64,000 nt of DNA from NCBI GenBank assembly GCA_963855995.1, contig OY979721.1:4216001-4280000 (forward strand), in the 5' to 3' direction. Position 1 is the first letter of the stretch, and every line of letters begins with the position of its first letter. The notes beneath the pieces were generated by a model. That model was not told the DNA's origin and did not search any database. It saw nothing but the letters and a program-made list of their open reading frames with translations. Source of the stretch: Muricea muricata (Eukaryota > Cnidaria > Anthozoa > Malacalcyonacea > Plexauridae). Shown here piece after piece: positions 36,050-47,519 of the stretch. A program made the position numbers and the translations under genes.

Positions 36050-36300
36050 ATGGAAGTATGGTGACCTTAGTAGAAGGGTTACCCTAGCAAGCGAGTGTTA
36101 CAATATGTTTCATAGGAAGCGTTTGCATGCATGCTATGGTTATCCTAGGGGTAGATAGGGTCACGCTACCGGGTAGCATAGCCCTAGCAGTAGGGTTACC
36201 ACATCTCATGTAAACAGTCGCTTTTTTCTGACCTGTTTGCTAGGGTAACCCTCCTGCTAGAGTCACTTTGCGCCCGTGTAAACAGAGCCTTATAGAATTC
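36050..36300. repeat. Repeat with AGGGTTACCCTAGCA words
   Basis: AGGGTTACCCTAGCA (36077) and its relatives ('tagcagtagggttacc' near 36185, 'gctagggtaaccctcctgct' near 36238) occur in both orientations. The block ends in 'gtaaacagagcctt'. It resembles a degraded inverted-repeat element and abuts the 77-bp satellite. Confidence 0.4.
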
Positions 36301-36399
36301 TTGCCAGTTGCCACAAGGTCACTACATGATTCACAGTTTACACTGATAAGAACCTGTTGCACATAATAGGATGTGTATTTACCCAGGTATCGATCTTGA

Positions 36400-37310
36400 A
36401 ATTCTTTACAGAGGATTCTGAGTGATCTAAATTTCAGGTGAGAATCTGCCACAAAGGAGTGTATTTCAAGATCACTACCTGCACTGAGAACGAATATTTT
36501 GAAGTTTAGACCAGTGAGAATCTACCACAAGGGCCGTGAAATTCAAGATCACTACCTACACTGAGAACCAACAGTTTGAAGTTTAGACCAGTGAGAATCT
36601 ACCACAAGGGACGTGAATTTAAAGATCACCACCTACACTGGGAACCAACAGTTTGAAGTTTAGACCAGTGAGAATCTACCACCAAGGACGTAGATTTCAA
36701 GATCACTACCTACACAGCGAAACAATTGACAGTTTGCAGTTTAGACTAGCGAGAATCTACGACAAAGGACGTGCATTTCAAGATCACTACCTGCACTGAG
36801 AACCAACAGTAAGAAGATTAAACTAGTGAGAATCTGTCACAAAGGACGTGTATTTCAAGATCACTACCTACACAGAGAAACAATTGACGGTTTAGACTAG
36901 CGAGAATCTACGACAATTAAAAGGACGTGCATTTCAAGACCACTACCTGCACTGAGAACCAACAGTAAGAAGGTTAAACTAGTGAGAATCTGTCACAAAG
37001 GACGTGTATTTTAAGATCACTACCTACACAGAGAAACAATTGACAGTTTAGACTGGCGAGAATCTACGACAAAGGACGTGCATTTCAAGACCACTACCTG
37101 CACTGAGAACCAACAGTTCGAAGATTAAAGTAGTGAGAATCTAACACAGAGGACGTGTATTTCAAGATCACTACCCACACTGAGAACCAACAGTTTGAAG
37201 TTCAGACCAATGAAAATCAACCACAAAGGACGTGTATTTCAAGATCACTACCTACACTGAGAACCGATAGTTTGAAGTTTAGACTAGTGAGAATCAACCA
37301 CAAACATTGT
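36400..37310 (+). repeat. 77-bp satellite array, about 11 units
   Basis: The phrase 'ggacgtgtatttcaagatca' followed by 'ctacctacactgagaacca' recurs at about 36465, 36542, 36619, 36696, 36777, 36854, 36933, 37010, 37084, 37161 and 37238. The spacing is mostly exactly 77 bp, with units of 74, 79 and 81. Units carry patchwise variants (for example 'aacaattgacagttt' versus 'aaccaacagtttgaag') in alternating order, suggesting higher-order structure. It lies in the proposed ZMIZ intron 1. Confidence 0.93.
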
Positions 37311-38263
37311 CAGCAGGATCTCATCACTGGAGTAACATGGAATATGCGATCGCTGTATTACTCTATCGATCCTTCTCCAAGCAGGTTTTTAGTCAAGCCT
37401 TTCGACTTCCTAACAGGTTGCATTGTTTCGTCTGTCGGGACTGTATTATCCGAAATGATCGATCTCATTGTTAATTCATAACATTCGCTAAGCTTTGTAC
37501 AAGTTTAAGTCCTTGTGGCAGAAATCGAAGCATTTCACATATGTGAGGTTTTGACACTTCCTTGTCACAATCACGCAAGATGTTTCCAGTAGACAGTTTC
37601 CAGGGAGCACACGGAGACCTGACACATATCAGAAGGTGATTTATTTGTTGTCGTTTGCTCGTCGAAGTGTTGTCTGCCAGGCTTTGTTTGTCATAATATT
37701 GAACCGTGTGTGTGCTTCAAATTGGTATTATTTTTTATTACCATGTCGTTTGTGATTGTAAAAACTCCATTGCTGGGTCTGTTACATTGGACCGTGCGCG
37801 GTTGTCCAATCATTAATGCCTCAATAAAAGTTAATATAATAATTACATATTTCTCGCTTGCTAATGCGCGTCCTGTTAATTCTGTTCACACTTCATTCAT
37901 TGAGGTTTGCATTTGTTTAACTATTGTCAAAGGTGCGTGGTTTAATAAAATTCCTGCAGGTTTTTAGTGGCTTCTATTGTGTAAACCGTGTTGAATTGTT
38001 GTTCTTGCATGGATTTGCAATAATTAGTGTATTGTAGAGTTAGTTGTATGTTCAAGTGTAATTCCTATACAGGTATGCACTCCACAGTATAGATTAGTGT
38101 GTTCATGAAAAGTGTGGCCTTTGAAATTCAAATGAGACATAGTTACAAGTCATTCGATTGTTCTAAAATGCTTTGAGCTATTGATGTGTGACAAAAACGT
38201 GTCTCAGTTGCAAAAGAGATCAATTATGATTTGTTATTTGTTAGTGTTCGGGTTTTATCTACA

Positions 38264-38738
38264 CAGGGCAAACACCGCGGTCAAACGTTACACGCATGCG
38301 CGAGACCTCAGAAAAGCGCGGGAAAAACAAAGGCAAATTGAATACAAAAGAGTGAAAAGCTAAGACAAGCGAAGAATACAAGAAAACGGCTGAAAATATA
38401 AGGTAGCGAAATTTCGAGTATGTTCCTTATGTTAAAAGAAAGTTTTTCTGAGTGTACCCCTCGTAATTTTGTTTACCCTTTTTGCTAGAACTTCATAAAC
38501 GTGCCGACAGCGATACTCCTGCTAAATATCCTTACAGCTGTTGTTGTTACAATCGAGAACTAGGGCCAGAAAACATAACAAAGAGCAGTGCTCACAATGA
38601 AAATTATGTAATATGCCAGCGATTATGTATTATATATCGGTAGCGATGTACTGTCACCATCATCAGTTGATGTTCTTCTACTTCTTCGCCGGACAACTCG
38701 CGCATGCGCAAACGTTTGACCGCGGTGTTCACAGGGCA
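38264..38738. mobile_element. Foldback element with GC-rich 45-bp ends
   Basis: Left end CAGGGCAAACACCGCGGTCA continuing to GCATGCGCGAG; right end CTCGCGCATGCGCAAACG continuing to TGACCGCGGTGTTCACAGGG. These are inverted repeats of about 45 bp with a few differences. The interior is AT-rich and non-coding. Confidence 0.7.
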
Positions 38739-39149
38739 AGCCTGTGAATATCAATTTGCTTGCAAGTCTGATTCTCACAGACTTCACGCACATTGATGTA
38801 GCTAATCAAGCAACTTGCTGACGAACTTGCGTCAGGTCGGGAAAATAAAAAACTTGCATTGAGTCTGTGGCTGTCTAACGGCTGGTTTTCTTTCTCTGCG
38901 GGGATTTGATATCTCCGATCTGACAGTTGTCAACGGGTGGATTAGTAAGAATATTCGATCTAAGTATATGATTGCTCCGGTGGGTTGTGCGAAGGGTGAA
39001 CAGCGATATCCATCAGGTAGTGATTTTTTGACTGCCGCAGAAAGACATAAAAAGCAATCACACCAGAGATATAGAACTCACAAGAGATAATAAGTGACTT
39101 TGAAGCTGCTGAACAGTTACTGAACATGTTCAGAAAAAAAAATCGCCAT

Positions 39150-39215
39150 ATTTCTCGGCACTCGAAAAGCATTCAGCGTTTTTTTTTTTAGCTTTTTTAC
39201 ACCCAAAAGAAGTCG
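39150..39215 (+). repeat. MITE core fragment just upstream of the ZMIZ start exon
   Basis: 'ctcggcactcgaaaagcattcagcg' (in parts) and 'ttagcttttttacacccaaaag' match the core of the element at 42085-42480 ('ctcggcacaccaaaagaag', 'cattcagcgttggtttttagc'). It lies about 45-110 bp before the acceptor of the exon carrying the start codon. Confidence 0.5.
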
Positions 39216-39294
39216 GGCGAACGGCTTATTGGATTCAATGATATTTTATTTTTATAGATATTTGGAATGAGATAACGACAAAGGCAATCTCGCG

Positions 39295-42200
39295 ATGTGG
39301 GACCAAAGTCATAAATCGCTAAGTGACATCTTACAAGTCGATCCAGGAGTGAATCAGTTCAATGGGCCGAACATGATGAACGATTATATGGCCAAGCCAG
39401 AACTTGACCCGGATGGCTCGATGGGCATGTACGGAGGACCTATGCCAGGCCCGGGTCCCGGACCCGTAGGACCCGGGCCAAATATGGGGCCGAATATGGG
39501 AGCTCCGAACCTTGGGCCTAATTTAGCGGGACCCATCAGTATGAATATGGGACCACAATTGTCGCAGCATAGTAAGTTTGGATACTTTGAGCTGTTGATT
39601 GTTTCGAGTTATCACATGGTGGTCGCGTAGTTAGCTCAGAGCATTAGGCTGGCATTCCAAAGGTCGTAGGTTCGATTCCCACCGAGGTCAGGCACGTGTT
39701 TCAGCTTCCCCAGTGTGGAAACTCATATCACAAACATCATTTTCATCTGAGATCTCACATAACAACAAGACACATTAAAAGATAATAATTCTTTCTTCTA
39801 GATGCTGGAATGCCTCTGAGCATGGAACGACATATCCAGCAAACTAACGAACGTTTGCTATGTATTAAACAACACTTATCTACACCACAAGGCTTTCAAA
39901 ACGCCGCCAGAGAGCTTTTGGAATGGTGTAGTGACGTGAGAGCGTTTCAAGCCCCGTTTGAAGAGAATCTTATAGGTTGCCTTACGGTAAGACCTGTGTT
40001 TGACGAAGTTTTGACGTTTGTATATTAGTTTGTAGCATTTTACTTGTATATTTAACACTTATATACGTTTTATATCCTATTAGGTTGTGAATCGTGTTGC
40101 AGCTTCGCCTGGCTATGATTTGCATCTTGGTAAGTCTGGCTATTAAGCTAATCTTACTTTATTTACAGCACACTACATAACTCTGCTAGTTTTCAACTGT
40201 TCTTCCCAGAGGTCCAGTAAGGATGATCTCTTATTGATCCCGTGTAATTACAGACGGAAGCCTAAACTAAACTAAATTCACTTATACTGGATAGCTCTAT
40301 CAATTCTGAACTTTTCTTCCTAGAGGTCCAGTAAGGATCATCTTTGTTTGATCCAGTGTTAGTACAGGAGGAAATGATTCAAAGAATTTCCTATTGTGCG
40401 CCCAAGGGGGAATCCTTTACCTGTCGCATATTCCATGAATATTAACTTGGAGGCGACTGGCTCGCAGGCTAACCAGCAAAATTTGTGTATTAATTTTACC
40501 TTCAATATTCTCAGGATATCGCTTGCTGGCTGTATGTGCCGCGCACAAGGATAAATTTTCGCCCAAGTCGATGAGTTTACTTGCAATGTGGAGTGAAGAC
40601 TTGAGCCGACACTTGCTGCTGAAGCATCCGCAAACCTCGAAACCAAAAAAGACTGTTAATGGGTAAATATGTCATATTTAAATTTATCTTATGACCCCCA
40701 AGTGACATGTAGAAAACTATTTGATCATTGTGGGATTTGTACTCAGGTAGATTATATATATTGAGTGATGTTCTCCAAGTGATGTCCACATTAGACAAGT
40801 AGAAAACCATTTGATCATGGTGGGATTTGTACTCAGGTAGATTATATATATCGGGTGATGTTCTCCAAGTGATGTCCACATTAGACAAGTAGAAAACTAT
40901 TTGATCATGGTGGGATTTGTACTCAGGTAGATTATATATATTGGGTGATGTTCTCCAAGTGATGCCCACATTAGACAAGTAGAAAACTATTTGATCAAGG
41001 TGGGATTTGTACTCAGGTAGATTATATATATTGGGTGATGTTCTTCAAGTGATGTCCACATCAGTAGAAAACTATTTGATCAAGGTGGAATTTGTACTCC
41101 TGCAGGAAGATTATGACCAAATACTTTGGTAAACAATTCCCGTTTTATTTAGCGACGCTTTCTATAACCCATACCGGTTAAATAAAAGGTCACAATGCAA
41201 TATTGTGCTTTGAATGTATAATGTCGCCGACTTCTTTCCTGTGCGTAACAGTCTAAGTGTCCACACGGAAAATGCACGATGCTGGGCTCAAAATAAGCAA
41301 TGAAATACTCGCTTAGCACAGCGAAATTTCGATTTCGCTATGGATTATCGAACAAGGTGAGCACATTGTATTCCTCTAAGTGTCCGAATTTATCCTGATA
41401 GGAAAGGCTTGAAGTATTGTGGTTGAAATATAATTAGCCTTTGAGATTTTCAAATGCTATGCTCTGACGATTTCAACAAGCTTTCGAGTCGTGTACTTTT
41501 GGGAAATTGTCCAAAGGAAGCTTTTAGATTCTATCAAGTTTTGTGAAACGCGATGAGTGCCAGCGTGTAGTGATCGGAGTGGCGGAAATGTTCATTCTTA
41601 TGGTATGGTTTCGTATTTAGTCGAACACAAGACGATATGAGATGCCGTTTACCTCCCTGGCTTTCTCCCAAAAATTCAAAATTTCAACAAGGTTTTCAAC
41701 GTGTGTTTCCTCAAAACAGGCCAATTAATAGCGGTGCGCTTGACGGGTTAACCGGTTGGGTTTGCAATGGTAAATTTCTGGTATTACGCAATGCAACCAA
41801 GAGTTTCCGTGGTGCTTGCTTGTGGTAATTTGTGTCGAGCTTCAAGACTCCAGAGTTAAAGCATTGTTCAATTAAACACCAGAGTCGAAAAGCAAGAATT
41901 TGCGTGAGGGTTTTCCTTGGTTCAAACTGATTTTTAAATCTCAAGATGTTCGATGTATTTACCGAAATCTCCTGACTGGAACTTATGAATTTAACGCACT
42001 CTCTCATTGTAATCTTGTATTCGAACCTTGTGTTATAATTAATTACAAATTCATTATTTCGTGAACACTCACCCAAACTAACAGATTGAACTCAAAAGAA
42101 TAAGTTACGTTTTGACAAAGGATGGACTGGGAACGCGGCTAAAGCTCTGTTGTTTCTGAGGCTACACTCGTGATACGCTCTGATACGATGTACTTTGGAA

Positions 42201-45200
42201 CACTGCAATTTTGTATTTACATATTTTAAACAAGAACAGGAATGTCTATGGAACTATCGACTTTTAAATCGTTTTTTAAATGTCTCGGCACACCAAAAGA
42301 AGGCCAACTGCATTCAGCGTTGGTTTTTAGCTTTTTTGCATCCAAAGAGGTTTTGAAATTTGTTAGTTCTTGTTTTATATATTTAAACTCAAAGTCGTGG
42401 AATATATTCAAGGTGAAGTTACAGGGTTCCTAAGTAAACCGTATCAGAGTTACAATTCCATGACACGCATAATGCACTTACGAAACAGAGACAACCAATC
42501 AAATTGGCCGTTCTTATAAGAACTTCCAATCGAATATTTCGTGAATGGAAATATAGCGTGTCATGGAAATATATAGCTTGTATCAAGGTAGCCTCCGGAA
42601 ATTTTGAAAACTAGAACCTCCGAAATGTAATTTCCTGCGATTTGGGCATGCAGTTTTCGTGCAGTTTTTGTAACTTTGCAGAATATCAGTTGCGCCGTAG
42701 GAATCTTCATTTGTGGCGAGGGAGGCATGACCCCTGGCCCCTAGAATCTGCTACTCATTTTATATTTTGTTATTTCAGAGATCCTAATGCGCTCATGTGG
42801 CCCATGCAACAACAACAACCTCAACCGTCTGTATCTGTGGTAACAACGGTATGGGGTGTTGCGTCAACTACCAGTCAAGCTCAGATACCTACAGATAATA
42901 TGATGCCAACAATATCTACAACGAACACTGGCCAAGTCATGAATCAACAAGCCTATGGTAACCCAGGGATGATGAATACTGGGAATAAACCTTATCAACA
43001 ATCAGGTATGGAATGATGTGATGGTGTATTATAGCCTGCGCCCTCGGGCTTAGGGGGGGGGGGGTTGAAAGAGCGCCTGCCGCCATCCTACCGTAATTTG
43101 AAACGCCCATTTATTAACGATGTCTAGACGCGATTGCAAACTGCTTTTAAATTGTCTGTTGACAATTTCTTAGATTTTACCAAAAACAACGAGTAACCAC
43201 GAGGTAAAATTTTACGTACTTTTTTTACAAAACGTTGAACAAGAGAGAGAGAGAGAGAGAGTCATAATGCGTATGCTTGCAATAATTAAAATAAATTATC
43301 TAAGTCGAGTACTTGGTGTAACACACAACGCGTGTCCAATGTCTAACCTTTCAACGACTGACCAATCACAGCGCATTCTATTATTAGGCCGGCGAGATTA
43401 TTATACATTTCGCGGGAAAACGTGTTTACCCATTGTGTTACAAAAATATGGGCGGATGGCGGCAGGCGCTCTTTCAATTTTCCCCCTTAAGCCCGAGAGC
43501 GCCTGCTTCGCAGGCTAGTGTATTTATGGATATGATGGTTGTAGTAGTGGTGGTACTGGTGTATTTATGGGTATGATGGTGGTAGCAGTGGTGGTACTGG
43601 TGTATTTATGGGTATGATGGTGGTAGTAGTGGTGTACTTGGTGATATCATAGTGGTATCAGTGGTGGTGGTGTATTTATGGATATGTGTTAAATTTGGCT
43701 GAAAAAAGCTTGTCCAAAGCTGCAACAATTTTATCACGTTGCAATCAAGCTTGCTGCTGCTGGTCATTTGCAGACTGTTGCAACATGTTGAAACACATCG
43801 CAAACGCATTCTGATATCGGCTTGTTGTAACAAGTCTGTTGCAGGATGTCAACAGCAACTTGCACGTTTTTACTTGTGTGCTAACATACCATTCATGTTA
43901 TCACGTGCAGGTTTTCCAGCCAGTCAGTTCCCCATGAGAAGGATGACAGCGGATGCTGCCCGCAACACAGGGGTGTATCCTTCAACGCCCAGCACGCCGC
44001 AGTCAGGTCCCCAATCCGGCGGCTCCTTCCACTACCCGCACTCCGGCCCACCAAATGCTACGCCCTTCCCCACCGCCGCGCCTCAAGTGGCAAACCAACC
44101 ACAGAACGCGCAGTACACGGGAAGCGCGGCAGCTGCGGCCGCGGCAGCTGTGGCAGCGGCAGCCGCTACGGCAACGGCCACCGCGACAGCGACTGCGACC
44201 GCATCGCTGCAAGATCCTGATGTCGGTATGTATGTTTTTAAAACTTCATTTCACCAGGTTTTCAGCCCTGGGCAAACTACGAAACATTGCTGCGGAAAAA
44301 TTATCTTTCCAATAATGTTTCCCAGTTTGCTCGGAAAACATTGTTGTGGAAAGAAAATTTTGCTTCCCGGGAAGCAAAAATGTTTCCAATCAAATTTAGA
44401 ATATTTTTGTTGCGGGAACAATGTTTCCTAGTTTGCCCAGGGGCCTGTTGTTCAAAGTTGAGCTAATGCTAACCCTGGGTTAATTTTTAACCCACTTGTT
44501 TAGTTTGTGTATTTCTACACGTCCATTTGTTTCAAAACTTCAGATACCATAACTTGGAGCAGAGTTGTCATCGTCAAACCGGGGCAGGCCATGCGAACGC
44601 ATTCTGATACCGGCTTGACCGCTGCAAGGTTTTTCCTCAGCAATGTTTTCTAGTTTGCCTTCACTGGAGATCATGACAAAACATTGATAGGAGACAATAG
44701 GGCCATTTATACGAGCGAAAATAAGCCGCGGCTTAAATAGACCGCGGCTTAAATAAGTCGAGAACGTCTGTATAAACGTACAATTTCTTTGCGTCTAAAA
44801 TAAGCCGCGGCTAATTTTAGCCCAGGGTTCGGGCCTCGTCTTAGATTGGCCGCGGCCAATTTTAGGCGGGAAAACCTCGTAAAAACGCTTCGTTCGCGAC
44901 CAAGGCAAGTCTATTTATACGATGTTTATTAATATTATTTATTATTAGTTTAGTTTATTAATATGATGTTCGCGACCAAGGCAAGTCTGTTTATATGATG
45001 TATTGTCCTATTTATACGAGTGTTTTGGGCTATTTTAATAAATTTAGTAAAACTGGCGTATAAAAGGCTGTGTTCTCGACTTATTTAAGCCGCGGCCTAT
45101 TTAAGCCGCGGCTTATTTTCGCTCGTATAAATGACCCTAATGTTTTCCAGTTTCACAAACTTTTGAGATGAGTAACATGTCGCGGTAATATGCCTAGTTT

Positions 45201-47456
45201 GTTTAACGCACAAAATTTTGTAATTCCGCTTTTCAGATGGAGGATTTGGAGGATACGACCAGAACTCCACCCAGTTCCAAGCGCACGCACGAACCACCCC
45301 TCAACAGCCCCCACCGCCCTACTCGAAGAACCCCTATCAACAGGGGTTCGGCAAATCCCAGTACCAGGGGCCATTTCAAGGCAATCCAAACCAAAACCAA
45401 ATGGGCAACCCTGGCATGAAACAACCCGCGATGAGCAGACAACAGTTCATGCAACATATCATGAGGAAACCACCGCAGCAGCAGAACCCCAACATGGCCG
45501 CAAATATGGCGAACATGATGGGGCCTGGTGGATTCAACAAACCAAACTATCCGAATCAGGTTGGCTAACACAAAATATCTGTTGCAATTGTTACTTCAGA
45601 CTATGCGGCCTTCAACCAAGTTCCCAGCCGTGGGGTGGCAAAATTTAGAAATTACATTAAACGATAACTGGAATCTGTTTTTCATTTTGAATAATGCAGA
45701 CCTAAACCAACTTTTGAAGAACCAAGATCTTCGCTTTCTCAAGCTAATTATTTTCTTGAAATCGGTGTTAAAAAGACAAATAAAAGAGTTACTGCGTTTT
45801 AATCTAAGACAGAAACTTTAAACAATTAATAGAAAGTTAGATATGAATCGACTCAAAACTTCGTGAATAGTTCTTGTGTAAGCATATTTTTTGGCCGGTG
45901 TCACACATTGCTAAGAACTTGAGTCGAAAGCCGTCTAGAAAATGAACAGTACGGCTACACAGCGACTTACGTCACATTTTAGAAATAAGCAATTTTTGAG
46001 CAAAGCCTGATGTCCTTGTTTTTACTCTAGGCTCAAGTAGGGATGCCGAAAAACACATTGAAGGATATGAAGGTATGTTTCAATGTAACTAATCTGGTCT
46101 TACTCGTTCACCTACACAGCCAGAAGTGCGTTGTTGTCATTAAGTCGATCTCTCTGAATGCTTGCTTGATGACAACAAATTCTCATCAGGCTTGATGCAA
46201 GTTCATTGTCAAGACTTTTATTTGTTTCAACAGCAGCAAATATCATGGTATGTGTAAAAGCCAAGGTCTATGGGCAAAGGTTTGATGCACCAAAACTTGC
46301 ATCAAGTCTGACGTTGCTGGCTGTTTGGTGTGTGCATCACTGACTTGCATTCTTACTCCAGATAAATTCCAGTGCACTGACTTGAGTTCTTACTCCAGAT
46401 GTAATATGGAGTTCACTGTCCTATTGCAGTTATGGCATTCATTGACTTGAATATCTATGACGCGGATTGATTAATGTAATTTTTACTATTCTCAGCCACC
46501 ACCAAGCTATCCCAACGTACCCAACTACCTAGGCGGTTATCCCCAGAATTCGAACTTTCCCAATACAAACGGGCCTTCATCGAATTTCAATCCCAACATG
46601 GCGTCGCAATTTCGACCCGATGTGAAGCCGAATATCCAGCAACAGGCAATGGGACCGAACACCATGAGGTATCCCACGGCCTCGAGCAATACCTTACCGG
46701 GCGGCGGTATGATGTCGCCGGGTTTGTCGTCCTTTGATACGAGTCACGGAGGGGTGGGACAGCCCAATGTTGGCGGAGGAGGAATAACGCCTTTCGACCA
46801 ACAGGATATAAAACCACGAATACCGCCAAGTACGTGCAATGTGTGTTATTTACAAAAAATAGAATGTACAACAGTCTCGCTACTAGTTCTTCGGTATTTA
46901 CGGCATCTACAGCTTATAGAACTAATGAAGCTATTTATATAAAGTTAGTTTAGTTTAGTTTTCTTCCTGTAGTAATACTGCATCAAAAAGAGATGATCCT
47001 TACTGGACCTCTAGGAATAACAGGTTAGAACTAAAAGAGATATCCATGCAGCATCATAAAGCTAGTTTAGTTTGGGTTTCCTTCTGTAGTAACACTGGAT
47101 CAATAAGAGATTATTCTTGAATGATATCTAAGAAGTACAGTTTAGAACTCATAGACCTACCCAGTATACTAAAGTAACACTAAATCAATAAGGGATGATC
47201 CTTAGTGAACTTTTAAGAAGTCTAAAAGCAATAAAGCTATCCAGTGTAAGTAATGAAGAATCGTTTGTATCTTTTCTCTAGACGACAACGATCAACTTCG
47301 ACTAACATTTCCCGTTCGCGATGGTATAATGTTGCCACCATTTCGTCTTGAACATAATCTCTCCGTCAGTAACCACGTCTTTCATCTACGCGAGTCTGTT
47401 CATCAAACTTTACTGTGGAGGTAGGTTCGAATCATGATCATCGTATCATCATCATC

Positions 47457-47519
<63 letters not shown>

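Larger units (their letters stand above)
25804..39257 (+). other. ZMIZ1: Proposed first intron of the ZMIZ gene (13.5 kb)
   Basis: From 25.8 to about 33.4 kb the sequence is AT-rich, single-copy-looking and almost free of the palindromic repeats that crowd the rest of the window. The right part holds a (CT)n run (33405-33420), a G-rich degenerate repeat (33660-33900), 21-bp tandem repeats, a foldback (35.8 kb), a 77-bp satellite (36.4-37.3 kb) and a foldback element (38.26-38.74 kb). No coding exon is confidently seen; a cryptic exon-like segment at 29597-29709 is discussed in the findings. Confidence 0.4.

Noticed and set aside
36400-37310. CRISPR-like array
   Set aside because: Units of 77 bp are similar along their whole length with no unique spacers, and the host is an animal genome.
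39621-39692. A functional tRNA gene
   Set aside because: A and B boxes are present but the anticodon and acceptor stems do not form, and a SINE body follows.
40577-40978. Minus-strand frame of 133 codons
   Set aside because: Kept open only because the tandem unit is 90 bp, and it overlaps a ZMIZ exon antisense.
43739-44431. Single 230-codon frame as a separate gene
   Set aside because: It contains ZMIZ exon 43911-44225 but extends into both introns past good splice sites.
45190-45648. 152-codon frame overlapping ZMIZ exon 45237-45559
   Set aside because: Different frame from the one that joins the neighbouring exons; the Gln/Asn/Pro-rich family frame is the other one.
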